Assembly (NCBI RefSeq): GCF_001314995.1
Contig: NZ_CP012938.1
Span: 6,262,001-6,326,000, forward strand
Direction: 5' to 3'
DNA from: Bacteroides ovatus
GTDB lineage: Bacteria; Bacteroidota; Bacteroidia; Bacteroidales; Bacteroidaceae
Length of the DNA: 64,000 bases
How positions within the stretch are numbered: position 1 is the stretch's first letter; the number at the start of each line of letters is the position of its first letter. Shown here piece by piece: positions 41,362 to 50,586 of this stretch. A model generated the notes under the pieces. It had not been told where the DNA came from, did not search any database, and was given only the letters and a program-made list of their open reading frames with translations. The translations under genes and the position numbers were made by a program.

Positions 41362-44300
41362 TTATCCCTTTGCCTTCTTAATATACTCTGTAGGCAAACA
41401 TCCGAAATACTTTTTGAAACTCGTAGCAAAGTAAGACGGCGTATTAAATCCTACCATTGTGCTGACTTCTGCTATTGTATAACGGCCATCCTTCAGTAGT
41501 TTTGCCGCTTCATTGAAACGAATCTTGCGTATAAAGTCGATAGTCGATTCACCTGTGATAGCTTTCAATTTGAGGTGCAGATTAGAACGGCTCATATTCA
41601 TTTCTCTGGCGAACTCGTCGGTAGAGAATTCAATATTATCCATATTCTTTTCTACGATGGCAACGGCACGTTTCAACAAAGCTTCATCCATGGCGTTGAA
41701 CGTAATCTTTTCCGGTTCCACTTCCAGAGATTTGGAATACCGTTCAAGCATACGCCTGCGGGTACGCATCATATTCTGTATCTTCGTAGTCAGGATAGCC
41801 AGCGAGAATGGTTTCGGGATATAATCATCTGCGCCCATTTGCAGGCCTTCCATCTGATCTTTGGTTTCGCTTTTGGCAGACAGGATAATCACAGGAATGT
41901 GACAGGTACGGATATTCTGCTTCACATTCTTGCATAGCTTGATACCATCCATCACAGGCATCATGACATCAGTCACAATAATGTCCACTTCATTCTCTTT
42001 CAGCTTTTCCAGGGCTTCTTCACCATTTCCGGCTTCCAGTGTATTAAAAAGTTCGGCAAGTCCGCTACTTAGATAATGGCGGATTTCATTATTGTCTTCT
42101 ACGATAAGAATCGTACCACGTTTCTTGTCACCAGTTTCGATCGTTTCGTTTTCTACTTTTTCCGTATCAATGAAATACATCTCTTTCGAGTTGGTAGAAT
42201 AAACTTGGTCCTCCTCATTTTTAGCGTCATTAGAAGCTAATTCGGAAGATTTATAGATATTTATATCCTGTGGCAGATAAACAGAGAAAGTACTGCCTTT
42301 GCCTTCTTCACTGTCTAACTCAATACGTCCGTGATGCAGTTCCACCAAACGTTGTACCAGTGACAGCCCGATACCACTTCCTACGTGCTCACTCTCTATC
42401 TGATAGAAACGTTCGAATATTTTCCCCTGCTTGTTGATAGGAATACCAATACCGGTGTCACTAACTTGCAGTACCAGCCAATTGTTTTCCTCTTTCAACG
42501 TAACAGTAATGCTTTGCCCGCTTTCTGTATATTTGAAAGCATTTGAAAGCAGGTTATTAACGATCAGTTCCAGATAATTCGGATCGAAAAGTTCCTCTTT
42601 TTCTTCCAGTTCGGAGTGGAGAGTATAAGTAATCTTCTTGTGGCGTGCCAGTTTATCGTAGAACAAGAAATTATCCTGTATCAGTTGATGCGCATTCTCT
42701 TTCTTCACTTTCAGCTCGAAAACTCCCAATTCGGCACGGCGATAATCCATCAACTGGTTGACAAGATGCAACAGACGATTGGCGTTGCGTTGGATATATT
42801 CCAGTTGGTTACGAGTCCAACGATCACTAATCTTATTGATTATTTCTTGTAAAGGAGCTAAGATGAGAGTTAATGGCGTGCGAAGCTCGTGCGAAATATT
42901 GATGAAGAAACGCATCTTCATCTGGTTGATTTCTTCTTGATGCTCCTTGTCCCTGCGTTCAAGTTCCAGTTCCGCTTCCATACTCTTACGCATCCAGAAG
43001 AAGCGGAAGACGAAAGTGATAAACCCGATAAAAGTGGCGAGGAAAATCATGATTGCCCACCAGGTCTTGTACCAGATAGGGAGAACTATGATTTCCAACA
43101 TTGTAGGTACAGTATTCCATTTTCCGTCACTATTGGCAGCTTTTACCAAAAAGTGATAAGTGCCTTGTGGCAGGTTGGAGTAGGAGACAGTACGTTTATC
43201 TGTCAGATAATACCACTCTTTGTCATATCCTTCCAGTTTATAAGCGAAAGTATTATGTTGTCCGGAAATATAATTGGATACTACAAATTCAATCGTGAAA
43301 GCAGTTTGCCATGATTTCAGGGTAATACTTTCTGTCTCATTGATATTCTTAGTCAGGATACCGGTTTCATCATCCGGGCGAACTGTCTTGTTAAACAGTT
43401 GAAGTTTGGTGATAACTACCGGAGGCGTATAAGGGTTATCCAGCAACAGTTCCGGGCGGAAAGTAGTGATCCCGTTGATACCCCCGAAATACATTTGACC
43501 GCTTGAAGTACGGCAGAACGAAGAAGTATTAAACTGATTACTCTGTAATCCGTCGGATTCCGTAAAATTACGGAACCTCTCTGTTTCCGGATTGAAACAG
43601 GAAATACCACGGTTGGTACTTACCCAAAGACGTCCGAAAGTATCTTCCAGAATACCATATACCACATTGTTAGGTAAACCGTTAGCCGTAGTATATCGTT
43701 TGATTTTCTTTTCTTTCTCATTAAAACAGTAGAAGCCTTCACGCGTACCTACCCAAATGATACCGTTGGCAGCCTCGTAAATGCAATTGGTAAACGTCTT
43801 TGTTACAGATGATTCCGGCAGAATAGGCACCTTTTCTATCTCGATTCCTTCCTGCTGAAAGACAGATATACCTTCCTCACCCCCGACCCAAAGCCGTTTA
43901 TGGGAATCTCTGAACAGGATTGTGATTCGTTGTGAAGTAAATGGAGTACCGTCCTTTTCCTTATCAATGGTGGTAAAACTCTTTTTTTCCGGGTTAAAAC
44001 TAACCAGAGCACTTAATGTCCCCAATAAGAGATTCCCCCCTTTGTCAGGAAGAATTGCATATACATTCTCATTCACCAACTGGCTGTTCAGCTGATTGAA
44101 ACTTTCCATTTTTCCACTGTTTCGATGGAGGACAGTCAGTCCGCCGGCATGTGTCCCTATATATACAAGTGATTTTTGTTCATCTACATATACGGCTTTG
44201 ATATTGTTGGAACCAATACCGATTTCCCGTTCGTCTTCCTGTAAGATATAGTGCGTAAACTGTTGTGTCTTTGTATTATACAGATTCAAACCACCATCAT

Positions 44301-45423
44301 TCGTTCCTATCCATAAATTCTTATCCTTATCTTCCGTAATGCAGCTGACTACGTTATCGCTTAGAGAATTCTTATAGGGAATACGCTGGATATTCTTGAA
44401 TCTGTTGCGGATAGGATGGTAATAGTTCAATCCCCCGAAATAGGTTCCAAGCCACATACCTCCTTGCGAATCCATAAAGATACTGCGAACCGAACGTTGT
44501 GACAAACTGCCGTTTTCTACCGGACTGCTACTGTAGGAAACGAAAGAATCGCTTCCTTCATGATAAATGTTTAGATCATTGAACGTTCCTATCCATAAGC
44601 GGTTTTGCGAATCCAGTGCCAGAGAGCGGATATAATTGGAACTGATACTTTTAGGATTGGAAGAAGAATGATGATAAGCCTTGACCTCTTTCGTTTTCGG
44701 GTTGAGCAGAAGCAGACCGGCTCCTTCGGTAGCTACCCATATACGGGTAGGAGATTGCTGCAAAATGGCCTGAATCTGTTTCGTTTCCGTTATCGGAGTA
44801 ATCTTTTCCAGTTTCTTTTGAGGAATGGAATAGCTGTAAAGCCCGTCAACCGGGGTACCGATATAGATAATATCCCCCTGTCTGTAAAGAGCTGAAGCTA
44901 TAAGCTTGTGCATAGCGGTACTAAAAGAATCGTCTACAAACTTGGATTCTTTAATATCGAACATGGTCAGTCCTTCCTGTGTGCTTATAAGCAACTGTTC
45001 CGGTGAGATTTCTGCAATACCATTGATTTGTTGCCGTTTGCCCTTTTTCTCGTAGAAGAAATTTCTGAATTTGTCTTTTTCCTCGTCATAATATGACAAA
45101 CCATCCCGCGTACCGATCCAGACACGTCCCTGACTGTCAGTTTTTACGATTCGTGAAATGTCATTAGCAATACTGTTCGGATCCTCTTCATTATGTTGAT
45201 AAACTGTAAATGAATACCCGTCATACTTGTTTACTCCATCATAGGTAGCGAACCACATATTACCTCTTTGGTCCTGATCGATAGAAAATACGGTGCTTTG
45301 TGACAATCCTTCGTTAATAGAAATATAAGAGAAGTTAATTTGCTCCGGAACTTCAGAAAAAACGCAATTAACCCCTATACATAGAAAGAGTAGACAGATT
45401 GTTGTTTTTTTAAGGCTGTTCAT
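41362..45423 (-). CDS. Hybrid two-component system regulator (HTCS) of the heparin PUL
   Basis: A 1353-residue one-protein sensor and transcription factor. A signal peptide precedes a periplasmic two-propeller sensor built of reg_prop repeats (GNMWFATYDGVNKYDG; GRVWIGTRDGLSYYD; NLWIGTNDGGLNLYN) and a Y_Y_Y domain (EGYDKEWYYLTDKRTVSYSN). Then come a membrane helix (~789-811), HisKA with the phospho-His at ~845 (SHELRTPL), HATPase (NNLLSNAFKYTESG; DTGIGIP; GSGIGLSLV), a receiver domain with the phospho-Asp at ~1152 (VTDVMMPVMDG) and an AraC-type HTH from ~1266. All catalytic motifs look intact. It should bind a heparan fragment in the periplasm and activate the PUL. It has its own promoter box. 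Confidence 0.97.
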   Translation of the reverse strand: MNSLKKTTICLLFLCIGVNCVFSEVPEQINFSYISINEGLSQSTVFSIDQDQRGNMWFATYDGVNKYDGYSFTVYQHNEEDPNSIANDISRIVKTDSQGRVWIGTRDGLSYYDEEKDKFRNFFYEKKGKRQQINGIAEISPEQLLISTQEGLTMFDIKESKFVDDSFSTAMHKLIASALYRQGDIIYIGTPVDGLYSYSIPQKKLEKITPITETKQIQAILQQSPTRIWVATEGAGLLLLNPKTKEVKAYHHSSSNPKSISSNYIRSLALDSQNRLWIGTFNDLNIYHEGSDSFVSYSSSPVENGSLSQRSVRSIFMDSQGGMWLGTYFGGLNYYHPIRNRFKNIQRIPYKNSLSDNVVSCITEDKDKNLWIGTNDGGLNLYNTKTQQFTHYILQEDEREIGIGSNNIKAVYVDEQKSLVYIGTHAGGLTVLHRNSGKMESFNQLNSQLVNENVYAILPDKGGNLLLGTLSALVSFNPEKKSFTTIDKEKDGTPFTSQRITILFRDSHKRLWVGGEEGISVFQQEGIEIEKVPILPESSVTKTFTNCIYEAANGIIWVGTREGFYCFNEKEKKIKRYTTANGLPNNVVYGILEDTFGRLWVSTNRGISCFNPETERFRNFTESDGLQSNQFNTSSFCRTSSGQMYFGGINGITTFRPELLLDNPYTPPVVITKLQLFNKTVRPDDETGILTKNINETESITLKSWQTAFTIEFVVSNYISGQHNTFAYKLEGYDKEWYYLTDKRTVSYSNLPQGTYHFLVKAANSDGKWNTVPTMLEIIVLPIWYKTWWAIMIFLATFIGFITFVFRFFWMRKSMEAELELERRDKEHQEEINQMKMRFFINISHELRTPLTLILAPLQEIINKISDRWTRNQLEYIQRNANRLLHLVNQLMDYRRAELGVFELKVKKENAHQLIQDNFLFYDKLARHKKITYTLHSELEEKEELFDPNYLELIVNNLLSNAFKYTESGQSITVTLKEENNWLVLQVSDTGIGIPINKQGKIFERFYQIESEHVGSGIGLSLVQRLVELHHGRIELDSEEGKGSTFSVYLPQDINIYKSSELASNDAKNEEDQVYSTNSKEMYFIDTEKVENETIETGDKKRGTILIVEDNNEIRHYLSSGLAELFNTLEAGNGEEALEKLKENEVDIIVTDVMMPVMDGIKLCKNVKQNIRTCHIPVIILSAKSETKDQMEGLQMGADDYIPKPFSLAILTTKIQNMMRTRRRMLERYSKSLEVEPEKITFNAMDEALLKRAVAIVEKNMDNIEFSTDEFAREMNMSRSNLHLKLKAITGESTIDFIRKIRFNEAAKLLKDGRYTIAEVSTMVGFNTPSYFATSFKKYFGCLPTEYIKKAKG

Positions 45424-45451
45424 TATTAGTTCATAAGATTAATAATGGCAT

Positions 45452-45459
45452 CAAAGATA
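45452..45459 (-). promoter_or_regulatory. -7 promoter box of the HTCS gene
   Basis: TATCTTTG on the minus strand fits TAnnTTTG, 28 bp upstream of the ATG. No good -33 element. Confidence 0.5.
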
Positions 45460-45521
45460 GCAAAATCTTTTATATGGAGGTATTCAATAGAGAGAAAGTA
45501 AATATAGGGAATGAAAAAATA

Positions 45522-45607
45522 CCACCAATTATACAGATTAGCACGGATTTTTATATCGACAATCTTCGAATTACAATTAAATCTGTGTTAATCTGTGTAA
45601 TCGGTGG
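45522..45607. repeat. Imperfect ~28-bp inverted repeat element between trpB and the HTCS gene
   Basis: CCACCAATTATACAGATTAG... (from 45522) pairs with ...AATCTGTGTAATCGGTGG (to 45607), with four transition mismatches in 28 bp, around a ~25-base centre. The arm is built of direct units of the type AATCTGTGTT/AATCTGTGTA. Similar ATCTGTGTTAATCTGTG stems recur in Bacteroides genomes, in my recollection, so this is a dispersed palindromic repeat. It may also serve as the trpB terminator, as it lies 27 bp beyond that stop. Confidence 0.75.
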
Positions 45608-45634
45608 TGAAACTTGAAACTGGTAGGTAATTTA

Positions 45635-47005
45635 TTATTTAGCTAAATCTCCTATCTCATCTAAATTCTTCTGAATATCTTCGTCATTCAATGTATAATT
45701 CACCAGATCACCGGCCAAATACTTATCATAAGAAGTCATATCAATCAGACCATGTCCCGAAAGATTGAAAAGAATCACTTTTTCTTCTCCTGTCTCCTTA
45801 CATTTGTTAGCTTCGCGGATAGCCGCTGCAATAGCGTGGCTGGATTCGGGAGCCGGAATAATACCTTCAGACTGCGCAAACAGACAACCGGCTTCGAAAG
45901 ACTCCAATTGCTGTATATCTACCGCTTCCATCAGATTATCTTTGAGCAACTGTGAAACGATTACACCTGCGCCGTGATAACGAAGTCCACCGGCATGGAT
46001 ATGAGCAGGAGCAAAATTGTGCCCCAAAGTAAACATCGGCAGCAACGGAGTATACCCGGCTTCATCACCGAAGTCATACTGGAACTTACCACGTGTCAGT
46101 TTCGGACAAGAAGCTGGTTCGGCAGCAACGAAACGAGTCTTTTTTCCTTCCTGTATGGTGTGGCGCATGAATGGGAAAGAGATACCTCCGAAGTTGGAAC
46201 CACCTCCGAAACAACCGATCACGATATCCGGATACTCGCCTGCCATTTCCATCTGTTTTTCAGCTTCCAGTCCGATAATAGTCTGGTGGAGAGTCACGTG
46301 GCTAAGTACGGAACCGAGCGTATATTTACAGTTAGGAGTCATTTGTGCCAGTTCGATAGCTTCCGAAATAGCAGTTCCCAATGAACCTTGATAAGTGGGG
46401 TGTTTAGTCAGAATATCCTTACCGGCACGGGTAGACATAGATGGAGAAGGAGTGACCTGTGCTCCGAAAGTCTGCATGATGCTGCGGCGGTATGGTTTTT
46501 GTTCATAACTGATTTTTACCTGATAAACGGCAGCTTCCAGACCGAAAACCTTGGCTGCGTAAGAAAGAGCGGCTCCCCATTGTCCGGCACCGGTTTCAGT
46601 GGTGATGTTGGTCACCCCTTCTTCTTTGCAATAATAAGCTTGTGCCAGTGCGGAATTCAACTTGTGTGAACCGATAGGGCTTACGCTCTCGTTCTTAAAA
46701 TAGATATGAGCCGGAGTGCCGAGTGCTTTTTCCAAACCATAAGCACGAACCAGCGGAGTGCTGCGATAGTACTTGTACATTTCACGCACTTCTTCCGGTA
46801 TTTCGATCCATGCATCCGTCTGATTCAGCTCCTGATGACACAGCTCTTTTGCGAAAATCGGATATAAATCTTCTGCTTTCAGCGGTTGTTTGGTTCCCGG
46901 GTGCAACGGAGGCATAGGCTTGTTCACCATATCAGCCTGAATGTTGTACCAGTAATGTGGAATTTCTTCTTCCGGTAGAATATACCGTTTTCTTTTTTCA
47001 CTCAT
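45635..47005 (-). CDS. trpB: Tryptophan synthase beta chain, TrpB2 type
   Basis: A 456-residue PLP enzyme that joins indole and serine to make tryptophan. The PLP lysine is K115 in SPIGSHKLN, followed by TTETGAGQWGAALSYAAKVF; the phosphate-binding glycine loop is CFGGGSNFGG. The long N-terminal extension (LPEEEIPHYWYNIQADM) and the length mark the TrpB2 subfamily, which usually works without a TrpA partner. It is indeed alone: no other trp gene is near. The frame is open to 47047, but the ATG at 47005 (MSEKRKRYILPEEE) gives the family N-terminus. It is divergent from trkH. Confidence 0.95.
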   Translation of the reverse strand: MSEKRKRYILPEEEIPHYWYNIQADMVNKPMPPLHPGTKQPLKAEDLYPIFAKELCHQELNQTDAWIEIPEEVREMYKYYRSTPLVRAYGLEKALGTPAHIYFKNESVSPIGSHKLNSALAQAYYCKEEGVTNITTETGAGQWGAALSYAAKVFGLEAAVYQVKISYEQKPYRRSIMQTFGAQVTPSPSMSTRAGKDILTKHPTYQGSLGTAISEAIELAQMTPNCKYTLGSVLSHVTLHQTIIGLEAEKQMEMAGEYPDIVIGCFGGGSNFGGISFPFMRHTIQEGKKTRFVAAEPASCPKLTRGKFQYDFGDEAGYTPLLPMFTLGHNFAPAHIHAGGLRYHGAGVIVSQLLKDNLMEAVDIQQLESFEAGCLFAQSEGIIPAPESSHAIAAAIREANKCKETGEEKVILFNLSGHGLIDMTSYDKYLAGDLVNYTLNDEDIQKNLDEIGDLAK

Positions 47006-47034
47006 AATATTGTAGTTTTTTAGTTTTCTGTTGC

Positions 47035-47042
47035 CAAAAGTA
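47035..47042 (-). promoter_or_regulatory. -7 promoter box of trpB
   Basis: TACTTTTG on the minus strand fits TAnnTTTG, 29 bp upstream of the chosen trpB start, which supports that start over 47047. Confidence 0.5.
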
Positions 47043-47105
47043 CTCAAATTTTTAATATTCGGAAAATTTTGTCAACAAAGAATCGCATTTGATTGTTATT
47101 TTAGT

Positions 47106-47113
47106 TAAGTTTG
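47106..47113 (+). promoter_or_regulatory. -7 promoter box of trkH
   Basis: TAAGTTTG fits TAnnTTTG. It overlaps the TTG codon at 47111 that would be the alternative far-upstream start, and so supports ATG 47138 as the true start. A TTTG at 47088-47091 is only 14 bp upstream, closer than usual for a -33 element. Confidence 0.5.
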
Positions 47114-47137
47114 CACGACCCCGTTAAAAAAGATGAT

Positions 47138-48967
47138 ATGAAGATTTATCATAAGTTTTTATTGTATCAGAATAAACTGCTAAAACCCTATGTACGTATC
47201 TTGTTAGGGCTGGTAGAAGCACTCACCTATCTGGCGTCATTATTATTGATTGTCGGAGTAGTATATGAACATGGCTTTCCCTTGTCTATTGATGAAGTGG
47301 CGAATTTACAGACATTGTATAAAACTGTCTGGATCATCTTTCTGATTGATGTAACTTTACATATCTCGCTGGAATACCGGAATACCAAAAAGCAATACCG
47401 GCGATTAGCCTGGATCTTGAGTGGGTTGTTATATCTCACTTTAGTACCTGTTATATTCCATCGTCCGGAAGAAGAAGGAGCTATTTTGCATATTTGGGAA
47501 TTCTTACATGGGAAGTTTTATCATCTTTTGTTATTGTTAGTTCTTTCTTTCCTCAACTTGTCCAATGGTCTGGTGCGCCTGTTGGGACGGCGTACCAATC
47601 CGTCTCTGATATTGGCAGTCAGTTTTATGGCTATTATCCTGATTGGAGCAGGCCTACTGATGCTTCCGCGTTGCACGGTGAATGGTATTACCTGGGTAGA
47701 CTCTTTATTTACGGCTACCAGTGCTGTATGTGTTACAGGCTTGGTACCGGTAGACGTGTCCACTACATTCACCACTTCGGGATTAGTTGTCATTATCCTG
47801 CTGATTCAGATTGGCGGATTGGGAGTGATGACATTAACCAGTTTCTTCGCCATGTTCTTTATGGGGAATACTTCCATTTATAACCAGCTTGTTGTGCGTG
47901 ATATGGTTAGTTCCAATTCATTAGGTTCTTTGCTGTCTACTTTGTTATATATATTAGGCTTCACCTTAGTGATTGAAGGGATCGGCATGGTTTCGATTTG
48001 GTTTAGTATTCACGGAACGTTGGGAATGACCCTGGAAGGAGAGTTGGGTTTTGCTGCTTTCCATTCTATTTCAGCTTTTTGTAATGCGGGTTTTTCTACG
48101 CTTTCCGGCAATTTAGGAAATCCGATGGTGATGACTAACCACAATTGGCTGTTTATTACTGTTTCTCTATTGATTATATTTGGTGGTATCGGTTTCCCCA
48201 TCCTTGTCAATTTCAAGGATATTGTATTGTATCACCTCCGTCGTTTCTGGAAATTGATTCGTACCCGCAAACTGGATCGGCATAAAATGCAGCACCTCTA
48301 TAACCTGAATACGAAAATCGTGTTAATCATGACTTTTTTGCTTTTATTAATCGGTACATTAGCTATTGCTGCTTTTGAGTGGAATGCTTCCTTTGCCGGT
48401 ATGCCTGTGGCAGACAAATGGACTCAAGCTTTCTTTAATGCCACTTGTCCGCGAACAGCCGGTTTCAGCAGTGTCGACCTGGCATCATTGAGTGTGCAGA
48501 CATTATTGGTTTATCTCTTCCTGATGTGGGTGGGCGGTGGATCACAGTCCACGGCAGGTGGTGTGAAAGTGAATGCTTTTGCGGTCGTAGTTCTGAATCT
48601 TGTAGCCGTATTGCGTGGCACTGAACGAGTGGAAGTGTTCGGCAGAGAATTGTCTTACGATTCAATCCGGCGTTCCAATGCAACAGTAGTCATGTCATTG
48701 GGAGTCTTATTCATTTTTATTTTTACATTGAGCATACTCGAACCGGGTGTTTCCATTATGGCATTGACTTTCGAATGTGTCTCTGCGCTTAGTACCGTGG
48801 GTTCCAGTCTGAATCTGACCCCTCATTTGTGCGACGCGAGCAAACTATTGGTGTCTTTGTTGATGTTTATTGGTCGTGTGGGGTTAATAACATTGATGCT
48901 AGGAATCGTCAAACAGAAAAAGAATACAAAATACCGTTATCCGAGTGATAACATCATAATAAACTAA
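47138..48967 (+). CDS. trkH: TrkH/KtrB-type potassium uptake channel subunit
   Basis: A 609-residue K+ translocating membrane protein. All four selectivity-filter loops are visible: TATSAVCVTGLVPVD, FCNAGFSTL, TCPRTAGFSSVDL and SALSTVGSSLNLTP. About 130 residues of extra N-terminal hydrophobic sequence (four helices) precede the core, which makes it longer than E. coli TrkH (~480 residues). K+ enters in response to membrane potential under control of the cytoplasmic TrkA ring, encoded 4 bp downstream. ATG 47138 was chosen over a TTG at 47111, which lies within the promoter box. Confidence 0.94.
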   Translation: MKIYHKFLLYQNKLLKPYVRILLGLVEALTYLASLLLIVGVVYEHGFPLSIDEVANLQTLYKTVWIIFLIDVTLHISLEYRNTKKQYRRLAWILSGLLYLTLVPVIFHRPEEEGAILHIWEFLHGKFYHLLLLLVLSFLNLSNGLVRLLGRRTNPSLILAVSFMAIILIGAGLLMLPRCTVNGITWVDSLFTATSAVCVTGLVPVDVSTTFTTSGLVVIILLIQIGGLGVMTLTSFFAMFFMGNTSIYNQLVVRDMVSSNSLGSLLSTLLYILGFTLVIEGIGMVSIWFSIHGTLGMTLEGELGFAAFHSISAFCNAGFSTLSGNLGNPMVMTNHNWLFITVSLLIIFGGIGFPILVNFKDIVLYHLRRFWKLIRTRKLDRHKMQHLYNLNTKIVLIMTFLLLLIGTLAIAAFEWNASFAGMPVADKWTQAFFNATCPRTAGFSSVDLASLSVQTLLVYLFLMWVGGGSQSTAGGVKVNAFAVVVLNLVAVLRGTERVEVFGRELSYDSIRRSNATVVMSLGVLFIFIFTLSILEPGVSIMALTFECVSALSTVGSSLNLTPHLCDASKLLVSLLMFIGRVGLITLMLGIVKQKKNTKYRYPSDNIIIN

Positions 48968-48971
48968 AGCT

Positions 48972-49658
48972 ATGAAGTATATTATTATTGGTTTAGGAAA
49001 TTACGGCCATGTGTTGGCGGAAGAACTGTCCGCCTTGGGACACGAAATTATAGGTGCGGATATAAGCGAAAGTCGTGTAGACTCCATCAAAGATAAGGTT
49101 GCTACAGCTTTTGTCATTGATGCCACTGACGAACAATCATTATCAGTGTTGCCATTGAATAGTGTGGATATAGTTATTGTAGCGATTGGAGAGAATTTTG
49201 GTGCGTCGATACGAGTCGTTGCCCTGTTGAAGCAGAAAAAGGTTCCCCGTATTTTTGCCCGTGCTATTGATGCCGTACATAAAGCGGTGCTTGAAGCTTT
49301 TGATCTGGAACGAATCCTGACTCCGGAAGAAGATGCTGCCCGCAGCCTGGTACAACTGCTCGATTTCGGTACTAACATGGAAGGATTCCGCATCGATCAG
49401 GATTATTATGTTGTGAAGTTCACGGTTCCGGAGAAATTTGTAGGATATTTTGTAAATGAGTTAAACTTGGATGAAGAGTTTCATTTAAAAATGATAGGCT
49501 TGAAACGGGCGAATAAGATCACCAACTGCCTGGGTATTTCTCTGACCGAGCTTCATGTGAAGAATGAATTACCGGAGAATGAGAAAGTGGAAGAAGGAGA
49601 TGAACTGGTTTGTTACGGCAGATACCGAGATTTCCAAACTTTCTGGAAAGCTATTTAA
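48972..49658 (+). CDS. trkA: TrkA/KtrA-type potassium channel regulatory subunit
   Basis: A 228-residue cytoplasmic RCK protein. The Rossmann nucleotide-binding motif is IIIGLGNYGHVLAEELSALG with the GxGxxG core and the acidic D (ADISE) at the end of the second strand; the rest is a TrkA-C domain (~145-228). Having one RCK unit makes it KtrA-like, half the size of E. coli TrkA. It gates the TrkH channel by binding NAD(H) or ATP/ADP. It begins 4 bp after the channel gene. Its stop is one base from the convergent stop of the CapA-like gene. Confidence 0.95.
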   Translation: MKYIIIGLGNYGHVLAEELSALGHEIIGADISESRVDSIKDKVATAFVIDATDEQSLSVLPLNSVDIVIVAIGENFGASIRVVALLKQKKVPRIFARAIDAVHKAVLEAFDLERILTPEEDAARSLVQLLDFGTNMEGFRIDQDYYVVKFTVPEKFVGYFVNELNLDEEFHLKMIGLKRANKITNCLGISLTELHVKNELPENEKVEEGDELVCYGRYRDFQTFWKAI

Positions 49659-49659
49659 T

Positions 49660-50586
49660 TTATTGGATTTCCGGTTTGCATTGATGGATCGTTACGGGAT
49701 GTGCTTTAACTTTGCATGCCGTAGATGTAAAATTGAGTTGCACAATCTGGCTTTGTGATGTTTCCGGTTTTCGTTGGTCGAATACAAAGTTGCCCAGACT
49801 ATAAAAGATGGGCTTACCATTGAAATATTCCTCTTTCTGAATGACGTGCGGATGATGTCCGATGATAGCATCCGCACCTGCACGAACGAGTCGGTGTGCT
49901 CCCTTTCTTTGGTTCATAGTAGGAGAGGATTGGTACTCGATTCCCCAATGGAGAATAACGACCACATAACTTTCGGGATTCTCTTGCTTGAAGTTCTTAA
50001 TTTCCTCTTCTATTTCTTCCGTGGTTTGCTGGCAAATACCGGGATCATTTTCTAAATATACCCAATTCTCCAAAGGAAGTGTAACTGAATTGAAGAGTGC
50101 TACTTTAATTTTTCCTTTCTTTATCACTACGGGTTGGCAACTCTCGGAAGAAGTATTACCATATCCTATCGGAGTGATTCCTGCCGATAAGAGATGCTGA
50201 TAAGTATCTGTCAATCCGCTTCGTCCCTGATCCATAGTATGATTATTCGCTAAAGCCGCATGACTGATGCCGGCTTTAACCAATTCTTCCATCCATCTCG
50301 GTTCCGCGTGAAAAATATATTTCTTGTGTAGCGGCGAACGAACGGAAGTGACGGGACATTCCAGATTGATTACCGTAGCGTCCATTTGATGAAAGAGAGG
50401 AGCTACTGACGCAAATAAATCTTCGACACCTCCCCGTTGAATCTGTTGGCGTACCCCTCTGTCCAGAAGAACATCTCCGGTGAAAGCGATAGAGAGACAT
50501 TCTTCTGACGGGTGCTGGCAGGCAGTAAGCAGTAACAGACCTATACTACCTATAATCCGGTTAATTCGGGAAAAGGATATTAGCAT
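49660..50586 (-). CDS. CapA-like lipoprotein (poly-gamma-glutamate capsule/metallophosphatase fold)
   Basis: A 308-residue lipoprotein (LLLLTAC, C23). It has the PGA_cap signatures FTGDVLLDRGV, VINLECPVTS, ALANNHTMDQGRSGL, VVILHWGIEYQ and IIGHHPHVIQ, together with FYSLGNFVFDQ, all diagnostic of the CapA/PgsA calcineurin-like fold. In Bacillus CapA belongs to the poly-gamma-glutamate exporter, but no capB or capC is here, so a capsule role is unproven; a phosphoesterase or polymer-binding role is also possible. Its start overlaps the stop of the DUF3160 gene by 7 bp, so it is the last gene of a three-gene operon. Confidence 0.9.
   Translation of the reverse strand: MLISFSRINRIIGSIGLLLLTACQHPSEECLSIAFTGDVLLDRGVRQQIQRGGVEDLFASVAPLFHQMDATVINLECPVTSVRSPLHKKYIFHAEPRWMEELVKAGISHAALANNHTMDQGRSGLTDTYQHLLSAGITPIGYGNTSSESCQPVVIKKGKIKVALFNSVTLPLENWVYLENDPGICQQTTEEIEEEIKNFKQENPESYVVVILHWGIEYQSSPTMNQRKGAHRLVRAGADAIIGHHPHVIQKEEYFNGKPIFYSLGNFVFDQRKPETSQSQIVQLNFTSTACKVKAHPVTIHQCKPEIQ

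Noticed and set aside
45635..47005. trpB as part of a tryptophan operon
   Set aside because: No trpA, trpC or other trp gene is near, and the sequence is of the stand-alone TrpB2 type.
49660..50586. Poly-gamma-glutamate capsule locus
   Set aside because: Only the CapA-like gene is present; no synthetase or other exporter gene lies nearby.
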